From: CAYNXB01 sp964401045
GTDB lineage: Bacteria; Pseudomonadota; Alphaproteobacteria; Sphingomonadales; Sphingomonadaceae
Direction of reading: 5' to 3'
Length of the DNA: 35,600 nt
Assembly (NCBI GenBank): GCA_964401045.1
Contig: CAYNXB010000022.1
Location: forward strand, 1 to 35,600
A model generated the notes under the pieces. That model saw only the letters and a list, made by a program, of their open reading frames with translations. It was not told the origin of the DNA and searched no databases. The position numbers and the translations under genes are program-made. Shown here in pieces: positions 14,324 through 22,342 of this stretch (position 1 is its first letter; the number at the start of each line of letters is the position of its first letter).

Positions 14324-15879
14324 TCGCCGTGCCTTATGAAGTGTTTGAAGCGTGCTGCAAAGCGGCCCGGGATGGCGATCGACCGGACGCCGCGATCGAT
14401 CACCTGCTTCAACTGCGCCGGCGATGCCGCGATGTCGCCGCACAAGGTCACGTCGCCGCCCTTCGTGCCGGCCTCGCGCACGATCATCCCGATCAGGTCG
14501 AGCACGGCGGGCGCGATCTCGTCGCCGAGCTCGAGCGCGTTGCTGTCGCGCGACGTCGCCAGCGTGTACTGGATCAGGTCGTTTGTGCCGATGGCGAAGA
14601 AATCGGCATCGAATTCGCCGATCCGCAGGGCGGCGGCGGGCGTCTCCACCAGCATTCCCAGCTTGACCGATGCGGGATCGGCGCACCGCTCCCTCACGAT
14701 CTCGCCAAGCAGGTTGCGGAAATAGGCCATCTCCTCGGGCAATGTGAGCATAGGCACGAGGATGCGGACCGCGCGTTCGGCAGCGGCCTCGATCACCGCT
14801 GCATATTGCGTGCGCAGCACGTCCGGGCGCCGCGCGAGCAACCGCGCGCCGCGTACGCCGAGAAAGGCGTTGGGCTCGTTCGGCAGGGTGAAGCCAGGAA
14901 TTTGCTTGTCGCCGCCGGCGTCGATCAGGCGGATGGTGACCGGCCGGTCACCCGCCCATTCGAACAGCTGTCGATAGACGGCGGTTTGGGCCGCTTCATT
15001 CAGCAGGTCCGCAGGGTCCGGCAGCAGCAGCTCGGTGCGCACCAGCCCGATCCCGTCGAACCATTCGGGCGGCGCTTCATCGAGCGCCGCGAGCGAGTTG
15101 ACGCTGAGGTTGACCTTCACCTGCGATCCGTCGGCCAGCATCGCGGGGCCGAGCGCCTCGTCCTCGGTCACGGTGACGCTGTGGAGGCTCGACATCCCTG
15201 CCCCAGTGCTCACTTCGGCCGGTTCGGGATTGATCACCAGCCGCCCGGCGGTGGCATCCAGCAGGGCCGGACGATCGAGCATCGAGGCATCGACGTCACC
15301 GATGCCGACCAGCATCGGCACGGCCTGGGAGCGGGCGAGCAAGGCGACGTGGCTGCCGGTGCTGCCGGATTGCGTGGCAAGGCCCCGCGCCTTCTTCCAG
15401 TCGATTTCCACGAATTGGCTCGGCGGCATGTCGTCGACCAGCAGGATCGCGCCTTCGTACCAGTTGGGGTCCTGCCGGACCTCGCCGCCGAAGCACGCCG
15501 TCAGCCGGTCGCGCAAGTCGATGAGGTCGGCGGCGCGGGCCGCGAACGTCTCGCTGGGCGATTGCGCAAATTCTTCGATGTGTTCCCCGAAAACCTGCTC
15601 GATAGCGCCCCGCGCATCGCCAAGCCTGGCCCCGCGCGCCAGCAGGTCGGCTACGAACACGTCGTCCTCAAGCAGCTCGATCTGGAATTCGAGGATTTCG
15701 CGGCCAAGCTCGTCGGACGCCGCTTGAAGCGCGCCGATCTGTTCGATGGTCATCGCAATCGCGCCGATCACGCTGACCGCCGGGCGGGCGGGGGTGCTCC
15801 GGTGAACCCGCCCGCGCCGCAAAACACCCGAAGCCCTGCCCTTCGAAGCCACGCGTCCGGCATAGCTGTGGCGATTCAT
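14320..15879 (-). CDS. ptsI: PTS enzyme I (phosphoenolpyruvate-protein phosphotransferase), dha-associated
   Basis: 519 residues, somewhat shorter than the usual about 570. EI transfers phosphate from PEP to HPr. The phospho-His loop is GSTGSHVALLARS (His 177), matching the GGxxSHxAI motif. The PEP-binding barrel is present: GIGLVRTELLL, GDRPVTIRLIDAGGDKQIPG, NAFLGVRGARLLARRP, VKLGMLVETPAAAL, FFAIGTNDLIQYTLA and the active-site Cys in TLCGDIAAS. It lies directly after HPr with an ATGA overlap, in an operon with dhaK, dhaL and dhaM. It should therefore be a dedicated EI rather than the nitrogen-related PtsP type, which carries an N-terminal GAF domain absent here. Confidence 0.9.
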   Translation of the reverse strand: MNRHSYAGRVASKGRASGVLRRGRVHRSTPARPAVSVIGAIAMTIEQIGALQAASDELGREILEFQIELLEDDVFVADLLARGARLGDARGAIEQVFGEHIEEFAQSPSETFAARAADLIDLRDRLTACFGGEVRQDPNWYEGAILLVDDMPPSQFVEIDWKKARGLATQSGSTGSHVALLARSQAVPMLVGIGDVDASMLDRPALLDATAGRLVINPEPAEVSTGAGMSSLHSVTVTEDEALGPAMLADGSQVKVNLSVNSLAALDEAPPEWFDGIGLVRTELLLPDPADLLNEAAQTAVYRQLFEWAGDRPVTIRLIDAGGDKQIPGFTLPNEPNAFLGVRGARLLARRPDVLRTQYAAVIEAAAERAVRILVPMLTLPEEMAYFRNLLGEIVRERCADPASVKLGMLVETPAAALRIGEFDADFFAIGTNDLIQYTLATSRDSNALELGDEIAPAVLDLIGMIVREAGTKGGDVTLCGDIAASPAQLKQVIDRGVRSIAIPGRFAARFKHFIRHGE

Positions 15880-16187
15880 CCCGCGCCCTCGTCGGCCTCG
15901 GTGAAATCGCGCGCGAAGAAGCCGCCGAGCCCGTCGATTGCGGCACCGGCGTCGTCGCCCGATGCCCTCAACTCGATCACCTTGCCCTCGTCGGCCCGCA
16001 GGCTCATCAGCCTGGCGACGCTCTTGGCATCGACCCAGACGTCGTCGCCAGCGACGCGGATCTGAATCGTCGCCGCGTATTTGCGGGCAAGGCGCGCCAC
16101 CTTGATCGCCGGGCGCGCGTGCAGCCCGTCAGCCGATTGCACCGTCAGTTCCGATTGCAGCCAGGCGTGGGCTTGCGATCCACTCAT
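15876..16187 (-). CDS. HPr-family phosphocarrier protein
   Basis: 103 residues. The active-site motif ADGLHARPAIKVARLA with phospho-acceptor His 23 is clear, followed by VDAKSVARLMSLRADEGKVI, the usual second HPr region. The typical regulatory Ser segment (SIMG) reads RLMSL here. It takes phosphate from EI (14320-15879) and passes it to DhaM (16184-16570). It overlaps both genes by 4 bases. In E. coli the corresponding HPr-like domain is fused into DhaM; here it is a separate protein. The short C-terminal extension (FFARDFTEADEG) is unusual but small. Confidence 0.92.
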   Translation of the reverse strand: MSGSQAHAWLQSELTVQSADGLHARPAIKVARLARKYAATIQIRVAGDDVWVDAKSVARLMSLRADEGKVIELRASGDDAGAAIDGLGGFFARDFTEADEGAG

Positions 16188-16570
16188 GCCTGCATGAACT
16201 CCTCGGCCGCGCGGACCACCTCTTCCAGATTGCCGCCGGATGCGGCTTCCGCGGCAGCCATCATCGCCCCTTCGACCAGGGGCGCCTGGCAGATGCGCAC
16301 CACTTGCGCGCGATCCTTTCCGAGCTGCTCGATGGCCATTTCCGAGTTCATCTCGGCTCCACCGACATCGAGCAGCACGGCGACGCCTTCGGGCCGCCAG
16401 ATCGAATCGAGCTGCTCGATAATGTCGGCAACGCTGGTGCCAAGGCCGCCTTCGGGGTTGCCTCCGGTCCAGGCGATCGGGAGATCCTCGCCCGCCATTT
16501 GCCGCGCCATCTCCGCGGTACCACGGGCTACGTCGCGAGAATGCGAAACGATCAGGATCGCGACGCTCAT
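16184..16570 (-). CDS. dhaM: DhaM, EIIA-type phosphotransfer subunit of dihydroxyacetone kinase
   Basis: 128 residues, one EIIA(Man)-like domain. Phospho-acceptor His 10 is in ILIVSHSRDVARG. The family segments WTGGNPEGGLGTSVADI and GVAVLLDVGGAEMNSEMAIE are present, ending in APLVEGAMMAAAEAASGG. DhaM carries phosphate from HPr to ADP bound in DhaL, so that DhaK-bound dihydroxyacetone can be phosphorylated. This is the short EIIA-only form, not the E. coli form fused to HPr and EI domains. It overlaps the flanking genes by 4 bases each. Confidence 0.92.
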   Translation of the reverse strand: MSVAILIVSHSRDVARGTAEMARQMAGEDLPIAWTGGNPEGGLGTSVADIIEQLDSIWRPEGVAVLLDVGGAEMNSEMAIEQLGKDRAQVVRICQAPLVEGAMMAAAEAASGGNLEEVVRAAEEFMQA

Positions 16571-17217
16571 TCAGGTGTCTCCGTCAGGTATTCGACAATC
16601 GTGGAAATGCAGAGCAGCGACGAAGCGGCGCCGGGATCGTCCGCGCCGATGGTCCGCTCACCGACGAACGCTGCGCGTCCGCGCCTGGCACGGAGCGGTC
16701 GCGATGCTTCGAACGCGGCCCGCGCGGCATCGCGCATTGCATGGAGCGCTTCGGTTCGACCGGCGGCACGCCCACCAAGCGCGCGCGCGGCGGGTGCGAG
16801 AACGTCGATCATGGTCTTGTCGCCTTCGGCCGATCGGCCGCGCCGCGCGGTTGCTTCGACCCCGGCGATGAATGCCGCCGCCCAATCGCTCGTGCGGGGA
16901 TCGGTGGGAAGCGCCTTGCCGATCTCGAGCAGCAGTGTCCCGTAGAGTGGCCCCGACGCGCCGCCGACGCTCATGACGATCTCCTTGCCCGCGCGCGCGA
17001 TCAGCTCGGGCAAGGGCAGAGCGGCGAGCGCATCGCCCACCTCGAGCAAGCGCCGGGCGGCGCGGGCAAGATTATCTCCGTGATCTCCGTCGCCAATCGC
17101 GCGATCGAGCGCGTTCAGCTCCGCTGTCGAGGCGAGCAGGCGTTCGCAGATCCCACCTAGCAGCTCAGCGGCGAGCGCTTCCGCAGGCCGGGCCGAAATA
17201 GCAGAGGCGGCGGTCAT
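16567..17217 (-). CDS. dhaL: DhaL, ADP-binding subunit of PTS-dependent dihydroxyacetone kinase
   Basis: 216 residues from the ATG at 17217. The Mg/ADP site motif is LNALDRAIGDGDHGDNL, with the clustered Asp residues that hold two metal ions. SVGGASGPLYGTLL and the GDKTMIDVLAPA segment follow, as does the C-terminal RPLRARRGRAAFVGER and IGADDPGAASS region. DhaL holds ADP as a cofactor rephosphorylated by DhaM and hands the phosphate to the substrate on DhaK. The start overlaps the DhaK stop by 4 bases. The normal length and intact motifs suggest a working subunit. Confidence 0.92.
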   Translation of the reverse strand: MTAASAISARPAEALAAELLGGICERLLASTAELNALDRAIGDGDHGDNLARAARRLLEVGDALAALPLPELIARAGKEIVMSVGGASGPLYGTLLLEIGKALPTDPRTSDWAAAFIAGVEATARRGRSAEGDKTMIDVLAPAARALGGRAAGRTEALHAMRDAARAAFEASRPLRARRGRAAFVGERTIGADDPGAASSLLCISTIVEYLTETPE

Positions 17218-18203
17218 GCGCCCCACCTCAGGCCGGGCGTGATCACGGGATCGTCCCACAGCTCGATGAAACGGTCGGTCATGCGGGTGAGGGTAATCGA
17301 CGCTCCCGGCATCTCGAGCGAGGTGACGTATGGCCCGACGAGCGAACGCGCGACGATCAAGCCGCGTCCTTCGAGCATGCGCACCGCAGCACGGTAGAGC
17401 AGGTGCAGTTCCATCGACGGCGTGCCGCCCAGCCCGTTGACGAACAGCAGAAGGGGTTCGCCCGGCCGCGGCTCGAGATCGGACAGGAGCGCGTAAACCA
17501 GCTCCTCGACGATGTCGTCGGCCGGTGCGATCGGCGCACGCCGCCGGCCCGGCTCGCCGTGAATGCCGATGCCGATTTCCATCTCTCCCGGCGTAAGGTC
17601 GAGGTTCGGCTTTTCCGCAGTTGGCACCCGGCACGCGCCGAGCGCCACGCCCATCGTGCGCGTCGCGTCGCCTACTTCACGCGCGAGGTCGGCGCATTGC
17701 TCGAGCCTCGCCATGCGTTCGGCCGCGGCGCCGGCGATCTTCTCGACTACCAGGGTCCCCGCCACGCCGCGCCGGCCGACCGTTTCGCCGCCACCCGCAG
17801 CGCCGATGTCGTCCTCGACCATCACAGAGGCATTCCGCCGGCCGAACATCTCCATCGCGAGTTCGAAATTCATGATGTCGCCGGAGTAGTTCTTGATCAG
17901 GCACAGCAAGCCTGCGTCGTCCCCGACCGCCTCCGCGGCCGCGAGAATCTGCTCGACCGAAGGCGAGGAGAATATCTCACCCGGCACCGCTGCATCGAGC
18001 ATGCCGCGGCCGACGAAGCCGGCGTGCAGCGGCTCATGCCCGGAGCCTCCGCCGGAGATGATCGCCACCTTTCCCGGAACGCGGTTCCTGCGCGCGACGA
18101 AGCGGGGCTCCTCGCTCAACTCGATCAGGTCCGCATGGCAGCGCGCCAGGCCGCGCAGGCCTTCGATCACCGCCTTGGACGGATCGTTGAGGAACTTGGT
18201 CAC
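17214..18203 (-). CDS. dhaK: DhaK, substrate-binding subunit of dihydroxyacetone kinase
   Basis: I use the GTG at 18203 (329 residues), because TKFLNDPSKAVIEGLRGLA matches the family's N-terminus; the frame stays open upstream to 18329, and an ATG at 18233 is the other option. Key sites: GKVAIISGGGSGHEPLHAGF (His 56 in the substrate pocket), CLIKNYSGDIMNFE, the GRRGVAGTLVVEKIAGAAAE segment, and GIGIHGEPG with His 215, the residue that binds dihydroxyacetone covalently. It ends in PVITPGLRWG, as usual. Together with DhaL and DhaM it makes dihydroxyacetone phosphate from dihydroxyacetone with PEP as donor. It is first in the dha operon; CTAAAC sites lie in the DNA upstream. Confidence 0.92.
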   Translation of the reverse strand: MTKFLNDPSKAVIEGLRGLARCHADLIELSEEPRFVARRNRVPGKVAIISGGGSGHEPLHAGFVGRGMLDAAVPGEIFSSPSVEQILAAAEAVGDDAGLLCLIKNYSGDIMNFELAMEMFGRRNASVMVEDDIGAAGGGETVGRRGVAGTLVVEKIAGAAAERMARLEQCADLAREVGDATRTMGVALGACRVPTAEKPNLDLTPGEMEIGIGIHGEPGRRRAPIAPADDIVEELVYALLSDLEPRPGEPLLLFVNGLGGTPSMELHLLYRAAVRMLEGRGLIVARSLVGPYVTSLEMPGASITLTRMTDRFIELWDDPVITPGLRWGA

Positions 18204-18549
18204 GCCGCGGCAGCTCGCCACGCGGCGTCGCATCGGTGCGCACCGGAGCTCGAACTCGCGCCTGTCATGGCCACCCTCCAAACCCCTGCTACGCGGCCGG
18301 TGCCGCGGATCGCGCTCAACACCGAACAACTAAACTCCCACTCAAGCTAGCCGCAAGCGACTTCGCAAGCACTTTCGATTGGGAACCGCGCTTTTTGCCC
18401 AAGGGGAACCGCGTTCGTTTCCCTAGGAGTGGCGATCCTTTCGAGTGTTGCCGGCGTGGACCGCGGGGGCCACCCCGCGATTGTCGGCGGTTCACTGAAG
18501 GTGGACCAAATATGCCTGTGTTAACTAAACCGCGCACAGCGGCGCGAGC
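18204..18549. promoter_or_regulatory. Noncoding region upstream of dhaK with CTAAAC sites, hairpin and direct repeat
   Basis: No convincing gene in these 346 bases. CTAAAC occurs at 18330-18335 and 18525-18530; on the minus strand both read GTTTAGTT, pointing towards dhaK. A G+C-rich hairpin (CGCGGGG 18462-18468, CCCCGCG 18473-18479, loop GCCA) sits between the SnoaL stop at 18550 and dhaK and may terminate the former, although no T-run follows. The 10-mer GGGAACCGCG is directly repeated at 18381-18390 and 18404-18413, with unknown meaning. A promoter for dhaK should lie here; I could not pick one with confidence. Confidence 0.5.
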
Positions 18550-19134
18550 CTAGCCCTTCTTCTTGAGTGCTCCGCTGATGCCGGCCGGCGGCTGGGCCGG
18601 CGGGGGCGCATTGCCATCGCGGTAGGGGATCACACCGAACGAGGTGCGCTTCTTGATCTTCCACGCGCCGTTTTCACGCACGAACTCGTCGAAGTAGCGG
18701 CCGGCGAGCACCGGCTTGGGCTGGTCATCGTCGGTGCGGGTGAAGAACATGTAGCGCGAACGGGCGCTGGCGGTGTCGCCGTGCACATCGACCACCACAG
18801 TCGTATCGAGGTGGAAGTTGTCCTTGTTGATGAACCCCGCCTCGGGGATGCCCATGTTCTTTTCCAGCATGGCCTGGATCGCTGCCGGGCCGGTGGCACT
18901 GCCGAACCCGCCGGTCCAGGTGCCGTCGCTGGCGAACAGCGAGGCATAACCCTTATAGTCGCGCGCATCGAGGTACTCGCCGTAGAGGATGATCGCCTCG
19001 CGGATCGCTTTCTCGGATTCCAGCCGGTCGAGCCGCTGCTCGAGCGACGGTTTGGCGTCCTGGGCCTGTACGGCGCAGGGCAGGGCGGCCGCGACGATTA
19101 TCGCGAGCGGTGCGGCTAGAGCTATCTTTCGCAT
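18550..19134 (-). CDS. Secreted SnoaL-like protein, paralog of A4/B4
   Basis: 194 residues from the ATG at 19134, with a GAGAGGGA ribosome site. Signal peptide ending in CAVQAQ. Domain: SLEQRLDRLESEKAIREAII, LDARDYKGYASLFASDGTW, ATGPAAIQAMLEKNMG, NFHLDTTVVVDVHGDTASA, LAGRYFDEFVRENGAWKIKK, then a Pro-rich end (PPPAQPPAG). It is closer to cytoplasmic B4 (13192-13695) than to secreted A4 (3387-3941): it shares NFHL, ATGP and LAGRY and keeps the pocket His. So it looks like the exported partner of B4. It is a single gene, divergent from the tandem pair at 19338-21232. Reaction unknown. Confidence 0.88.
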   Translation of the reverse strand: MRKIALAAPLAIIVAAALPCAVQAQDAKPSLEQRLDRLESEKAIREAIILYGEYLDARDYKGYASLFASDGTWTGGFGSATGPAAIQAMLEKNMGIPEAGFINKDNFHLDTTVVVDVHGDTASARSRYMFFTRTDDDQPKPVLAGRYFDEFVRENGAWKIKKRTSFGVIPYRDGNAPPPAQPPAGISGALKKKG

Positions 19135-19337
19135 CTCGGTCCCTCTCAACGCATGTCCGGCGGCATGGTCTGCCCACCTGGGATACGATGCATTGCTGGC
19201 GGCGAACCGGCAACTTGCGCGACGAAGCCCGCGGGCATGCGGTTCCATGTGAGCAAAGCCAACGATGCACTGTGAGCAATGACAGGAAGGCGCCCGCCTG
19301 CCAGCCTTCGGTGCTGACGGACGTGGGGAGAGAGCTA
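19135..19337. promoter_or_regulatory. Divergent intergenic region with TGTGAGCAA direct repeat
   Basis: This gap separates a leftward SnoaL gene from a rightward pair. The 9-mer TGTGAGCAA occurs at 19248-19256 and 19271-19279, start to start 23 bases, close to two helical turns. An inverted partial copy (CATTGCT, 19191-19197) lies further left. The arrangement suits a dimeric regulator serving the divergent genes. TGTGA is also the CRP half-site, but no TCACA partner is found at the right spacing. Confidence 0.35.
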
Positions 19338-20300
19338 ATGTTACGCAGTGCCGCGGGTGTCCTGTGCCTGCTCCTGGCGGTGCCCGCCGCCGCGCAATCG
19401 CATGGGGAAAGCAGCGCCCTGCCGCGCATCGACTGCGACCGGGCCTGCCTCGAGGGCTTCGCGAACTCCTACGTCGCGGCACTGGCCGCAAAGGATCCGT
19501 CGCGGGCGCCGTTTGCCGACCATATCAAGTTCACCGAGAACAGCGTCGAGATGCCGATAGGCGAGGGGCTGTGGGGTTCGGTCACCGCCATCGATCCCAA
19601 GGACGGGATGGTCCCGGCCGACACCGAGACCGCCAACGTCGCCTGGTTCGGCCATGCGCACGAGAACGGCAATCTGATTTTCGTCGCCATCCGCCTGCAC
19701 GTCGACCACGAACACAAGATCGACGAGGCCGAGACGGTGATCTCGCGGAAGACCGGCATGCCGTTGATCTTCGGTACCGGCAAGGAACCGCACCACCCGT
19801 CGTGGACCCAGGCGCTGGAAGACCAGAGCCGCCCGCGCTCGCGCCTGCGCTCGATCGCCGATTCCTACTTCAGCACGCTGGAATACAACGACGGCACCGT
19901 GTTCGCGCCGTTCTCGGACGATTGTTCGCGGCTCGAAAACGGCATCTCCACCACCGCGAAAACCGAAAATTCCGATAACTCGGCTTCGGTCGCCGAAGGG
20001 TGCGAGAACCAGTTCAAGCTGGGCATCTACAAGATCAACAAGCAGCTGCGCGAACGCCGCTTCCCGATCATCGATACGGAGCGCGGGATCGTGGTCGCGA
20101 CGGACTTCATGGATCACGCCAACTACTTCGACGAGTACACGCTCAACGACGGGCGGACGATGAAGACGCTGCTCAAGTGGCCGAATTCGCTCGACGTGAT
20201 GGAAGCGTTCAAGATCGTCGACGGCAAGATTTACACGATCGAGGCGAGCTTCGATTACGTGCCCTACGGGATGCACTCGCCATGGGAGCAGGGAGAATGA
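19338..20300 (+). CDS. Secreted DUF8021-like protein, first of a tandem pair
   Basis: 320 residues from the ATG at 19338, preceded by GGGGAGAGAG. Signal peptide MLRSAAGVLCLLLAVPAAAQ. The mature part opens with a Cys pair (CDRACLEGFANSYVAALAAK), then PFADHIKFTENSVEMPIGEG followed by LWGSV, a strand with NVAWFGHAHENGNLIFVAIR, and HKIDEAETVISRK. The second half repeats the theme (SIADSYFSTLEYNDGTVFAP, CSRLENG, ERRFPIIDTERGIVVATDF). The pattern of a helix, a FTENxVxxPxGxGLW segment and an xxRLxVxxxKIxExE strand resembles the DUF8021 family I know mainly from fungi; this is from memory. It looks like two NTF2-like halves in one chain. Function unknown. It overlaps the next gene by 4 bases. Confidence 0.85.
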   Translation: MLRSAAGVLCLLLAVPAAAQSHGESSALPRIDCDRACLEGFANSYVAALAAKDPSRAPFADHIKFTENSVEMPIGEGLWGSVTAIDPKDGMVPADTETANVAWFGHAHENGNLIFVAIRLHVDHEHKIDEAETVISRKTGMPLIFGTGKEPHHPSWTQALEDQSRPRSRLRSIADSYFSTLEYNDGTVFAPFSDDCSRLENGISTTAKTENSDNSASVAEGCENQFKLGIYKINKQLRERRFPIIDTERGIVVATDFMDHANYFDEYTLNDGRTMKTLLKWPNSLDVMEAFKIVDGKIYTIEASFDYVPYGMHSPWEQGE

Positions 20301-21232
20301 GCGTGCGCCTGATCGCGGCCCTGTTGGCGGCGGCCGCCGCCCTTTCGGCCACCGCTGCCGCTCCGGCAGGAGCCAGGGGCTCCTGCAACGAAAGCTGCCT
20401 CACGTCGCTCGCCGACCGGACGATGACGGCGGTCGCCGGGCAGGACTGGCGCAGCCTGCCGTGGGCCGATCCCGCCCGCTACACCGAGAACAACGTCCCC
20501 CTGATGATCGGCGATGCGTGGTGGGGCTCGGCGGGCGAGACGCCCGGCCACAAGGCCTTCGCCATCGCCGACGAGGAAACCGGCAACGTCGTCTGGTTCG
20601 GGACGATCTGGGACCACGGCGAGCCGAGCTTCGGCGCGATCCGGATTCACGCGCCCGATGGCAAGGTCCATGGGATGGAGGTCGTTGCGGGCCGCACGCC
20701 GTGGCCGATGCCGTTCGGCGATCCCAAGGCGTTCGCCATCCCGGCATCGATGACCGCGGTGGTCGCGGCAAAGGATCGCCGCTCTCGCGAGCGGTTGATA
20801 GACATCGCCGATTCCTATCTGGCGACGAAGCAGGCGAACAACGGCGCATTGCTGGCCGATTTCGCGCCGAACTGCGCGATGATCGAGAACGGCGTGCAGA
20901 TCACGGGGGTGGAAAGCGATTACGCGCCCAAGGCACGCGATTGCGCTTCGGTGTTCAAGGAAGGCCTGTTCGCACCGGTCCAGCGCATCCGCGACCGGCG
21001 CTTCCCGGTGGTCGATCCCGTGCGCGGACTGGTCGTGGCCATCAGCGTGCAGGACGTCCCGGCCCGCGAGCCAACCTTCTTCACCACTGGCGGCAAGCAG
21101 CTGCGGCTCAAGCGGGACTATCCGATGAGCCGCCTGGTCGCCGAGCTAGTGCGCATCGAGGGTGACAAGGTGGTACGGGCGGAAGGTGTCGTCACCTCGC
21201 TGCCCTATTACATGCCCACGCCCTGGAAATAG
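20297..21232 (+). CDS. Secreted DUF8021-like protein, second of a tandem pair
   Basis: 311 residues from the ATG at 20297, overlapping the upstream stop (ATGA). Signal peptide ending at PAGARG. It is a paralog of the preceding protein, with the same landmarks in the same order: CNESCLTSLADRTMTAV, ARYTENNVPLMIGDAWWGSA, GNVVWFGTIWDHGEPSFGAI, DGKVHGMEVVAGR, IDIADSYLATKQANNGALLA, CAMIENGVQ, RDRRFPVVDPVRGLVVAI, and a C-terminal SLPYYMPTPW matching VPYGMHSPW of the first copy. The pairs of Cys are kept. The pair arose by tandem duplication and has since diverged, so the two may form a heteromer. Function unknown; periplasmic or secreted by signal. Confidence 0.85.
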   Translation: MSVRLIAALLAAAAALSATAAAPAGARGSCNESCLTSLADRTMTAVAGQDWRSLPWADPARYTENNVPLMIGDAWWGSAGETPGHKAFAIADEETGNVVWFGTIWDHGEPSFGAIRIHAPDGKVHGMEVVAGRTPWPMPFGDPKAFAIPASMTAVVAAKDRRSRERLIDIADSYLATKQANNGALLADFAPNCAMIENGVQITGVESDYAPKARDCASVFKEGLFAPVQRIRDRRFPVVDPVRGLVVAISVQDVPAREPTFFTTGGKQLRLKRDYPMSRLVAELVRIEGDKVVRAEGVVTSLPYYMPTPWK

Positions 21233-21273
21233 GCGATGCGTGACCGGGTGGTGAGCCGATCATCGCCCGGCGA

Positions 21274-22263
21274 TCAATCGAGATTGCGGCGCTCGATCTT
21301 CCATTGCGGATCGCTGCACAGCTTGCAGTTCTCGCCGACGAACCACGCCTTGGCATCGCGATCGCCACGAAGCTGCCACTGCAGCCATGCGACCACCGCC
21401 TGGGCCGCGCGCCCGCCATTCGGCTGAGCGTACGTGCCTTCGTGGGTGACATCGGTGTTGATCACCGCGGAGGGCACTTTGGTCAGCCGCGCATAGTCGT
21501 CCATCCCGTTGGGGTAGGCGACGTCTTCCTTGCCGCCGAGGACATAGAGGATCGGCTTGTCGATCTTGGCGAGCAGGCTTTTCTCGCCCGCCATTTCGCC
21601 TTTGCCGCTGCCATCGTTGAGGATGCCGCTGTTCATGATGACGAAAGTGCTCACGCGCGGATCGCCGGCATATTTGAGCGCCTGAATGCCGCCGCAGGAA
21701 TAGCCCGATACCGCGACATGGGCGGTATCGATCCGGTCGTAGAACGGGCTATCCTTGCGGCCATTCTCGGCGATGGCCCAGTCGATCGCCTGGCCGAGCT
21801 GCTGATAACGTGTCTTGTCGCGATGCTGCGCCCAGCTTTCCGGCGTCATTGTCACACCGGGGCCGCTGTAGATTCCACCCGGCGCCATCGCGAGATATCC
21901 GTGAGAAGCGATCTCGAGCAGATGCTGGCGCTGCGATGCGCCATCTTCCGAGCACGCTCCGTTGCCGAACACATAGATCGGCATCCTGGTGTCGCCCAGC
22001 TTGGCCAGGTCGGCCGGTTGATAGACGACGATATTCGCCAGGCTGTCGTATTGCCTCTTTTCGGCCGGATAAGGCCCCGTGCCCTCGCTGTCCGGCGCCT
22101 TGCCCGCTTCCATGTTGCGGGCGGCGGCTTCGGCAACGACCTTGGGGTCGAGGCCGCCGGGAGCCTGTTCCTTCGTCTGCGCGGTGTCCGCACCACCGCC
22201 GCAGCCGGCGATCATCGCGAGGGGAAGGATCGCGGTCAGGAGGGCGATTTTGTGCCTGGTCAT
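21274..22263 (-). CDS. Alpha/beta-hydrolase lipoprotein
   Basis: 329 residues. Lipoprotein signal with MIAGC (Cys 21). Alpha/beta-hydrolase fold with MPIYVFGNGACSEDG near the oxyanion strand, nucleophile elbow GYSCGG (Ser 189), a likely acid in LGGKEDVAYP (Asp 247) and the His in DVTHEGTY (His 274), so a complete triad. A Cys pair (CKLC) follows near the C-terminus. The sequence pattern is that of dienelactone-hydrolase/PET-hydrolase-like secreted esterases. It lies 79 bases downstream of a TonB receptor on the same strand, so it may hydrolyse an ester imported by that receptor. Substrate unknown. Confidence 0.87.
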   Translation of the reverse strand: MTRHKIALLTAILPLAMIAGCGGGADTAQTKEQAPGGLDPKVVAEAAARNMEAGKAPDSEGTGPYPAEKRQYDSLANIVVYQPADLAKLGDTRMPIYVFGNGACSEDGASQRQHLLEIASHGYLAMAPGGIYSGPGVTMTPESWAQHRDKTRYQQLGQAIDWAIAENGRKDSPFYDRIDTAHVAVSGYSCGGIQALKYAGDPRVSTFVIMNSGILNDGSGKGEMAGEKSLLAKIDKPILYVLGGKEDVAYPNGMDDYARLTKVPSAVINTDVTHEGTYAQPNGGRAAQAVVAWLQWQLRGDRDAKAWFVGENCKLCSDPQWKIERRNLD

Positions 22264-22342
22264 CTCTGTCGTGCCTCCGGAGCGGACACGAAGGGGAGAC
22301 CGGCAGGTCCCCCCTTCGCATCAAGGTAGTTTCGGCGTCAGA

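Noticed and set aside
14299..16065. Long rightward open frame of about 588 codons opposite enzyme I
   Set aside because: The minus strand encodes a full EI with its motifs; the antisense product has no family features.
17214..18329. Longer DhaK starting at 18329
   Set aside because: The extra residues are Arg-rich and have no match to the DhaK N-terminus, which begins properly at the GTG at 18203.
18382..18419. GGAAC followed by CGTT upstream of dhaK, resembling an EcfG general-stress promoter
   Set aside because: The distance between the two elements is about 25 bases instead of 16-17, and the orientation points away from dhaK.
19248..19279. TGTGA in the divergent gap as a CRP site
   Set aside because: No TCACA partner at the required spacing; the copies are direct, not inverted.
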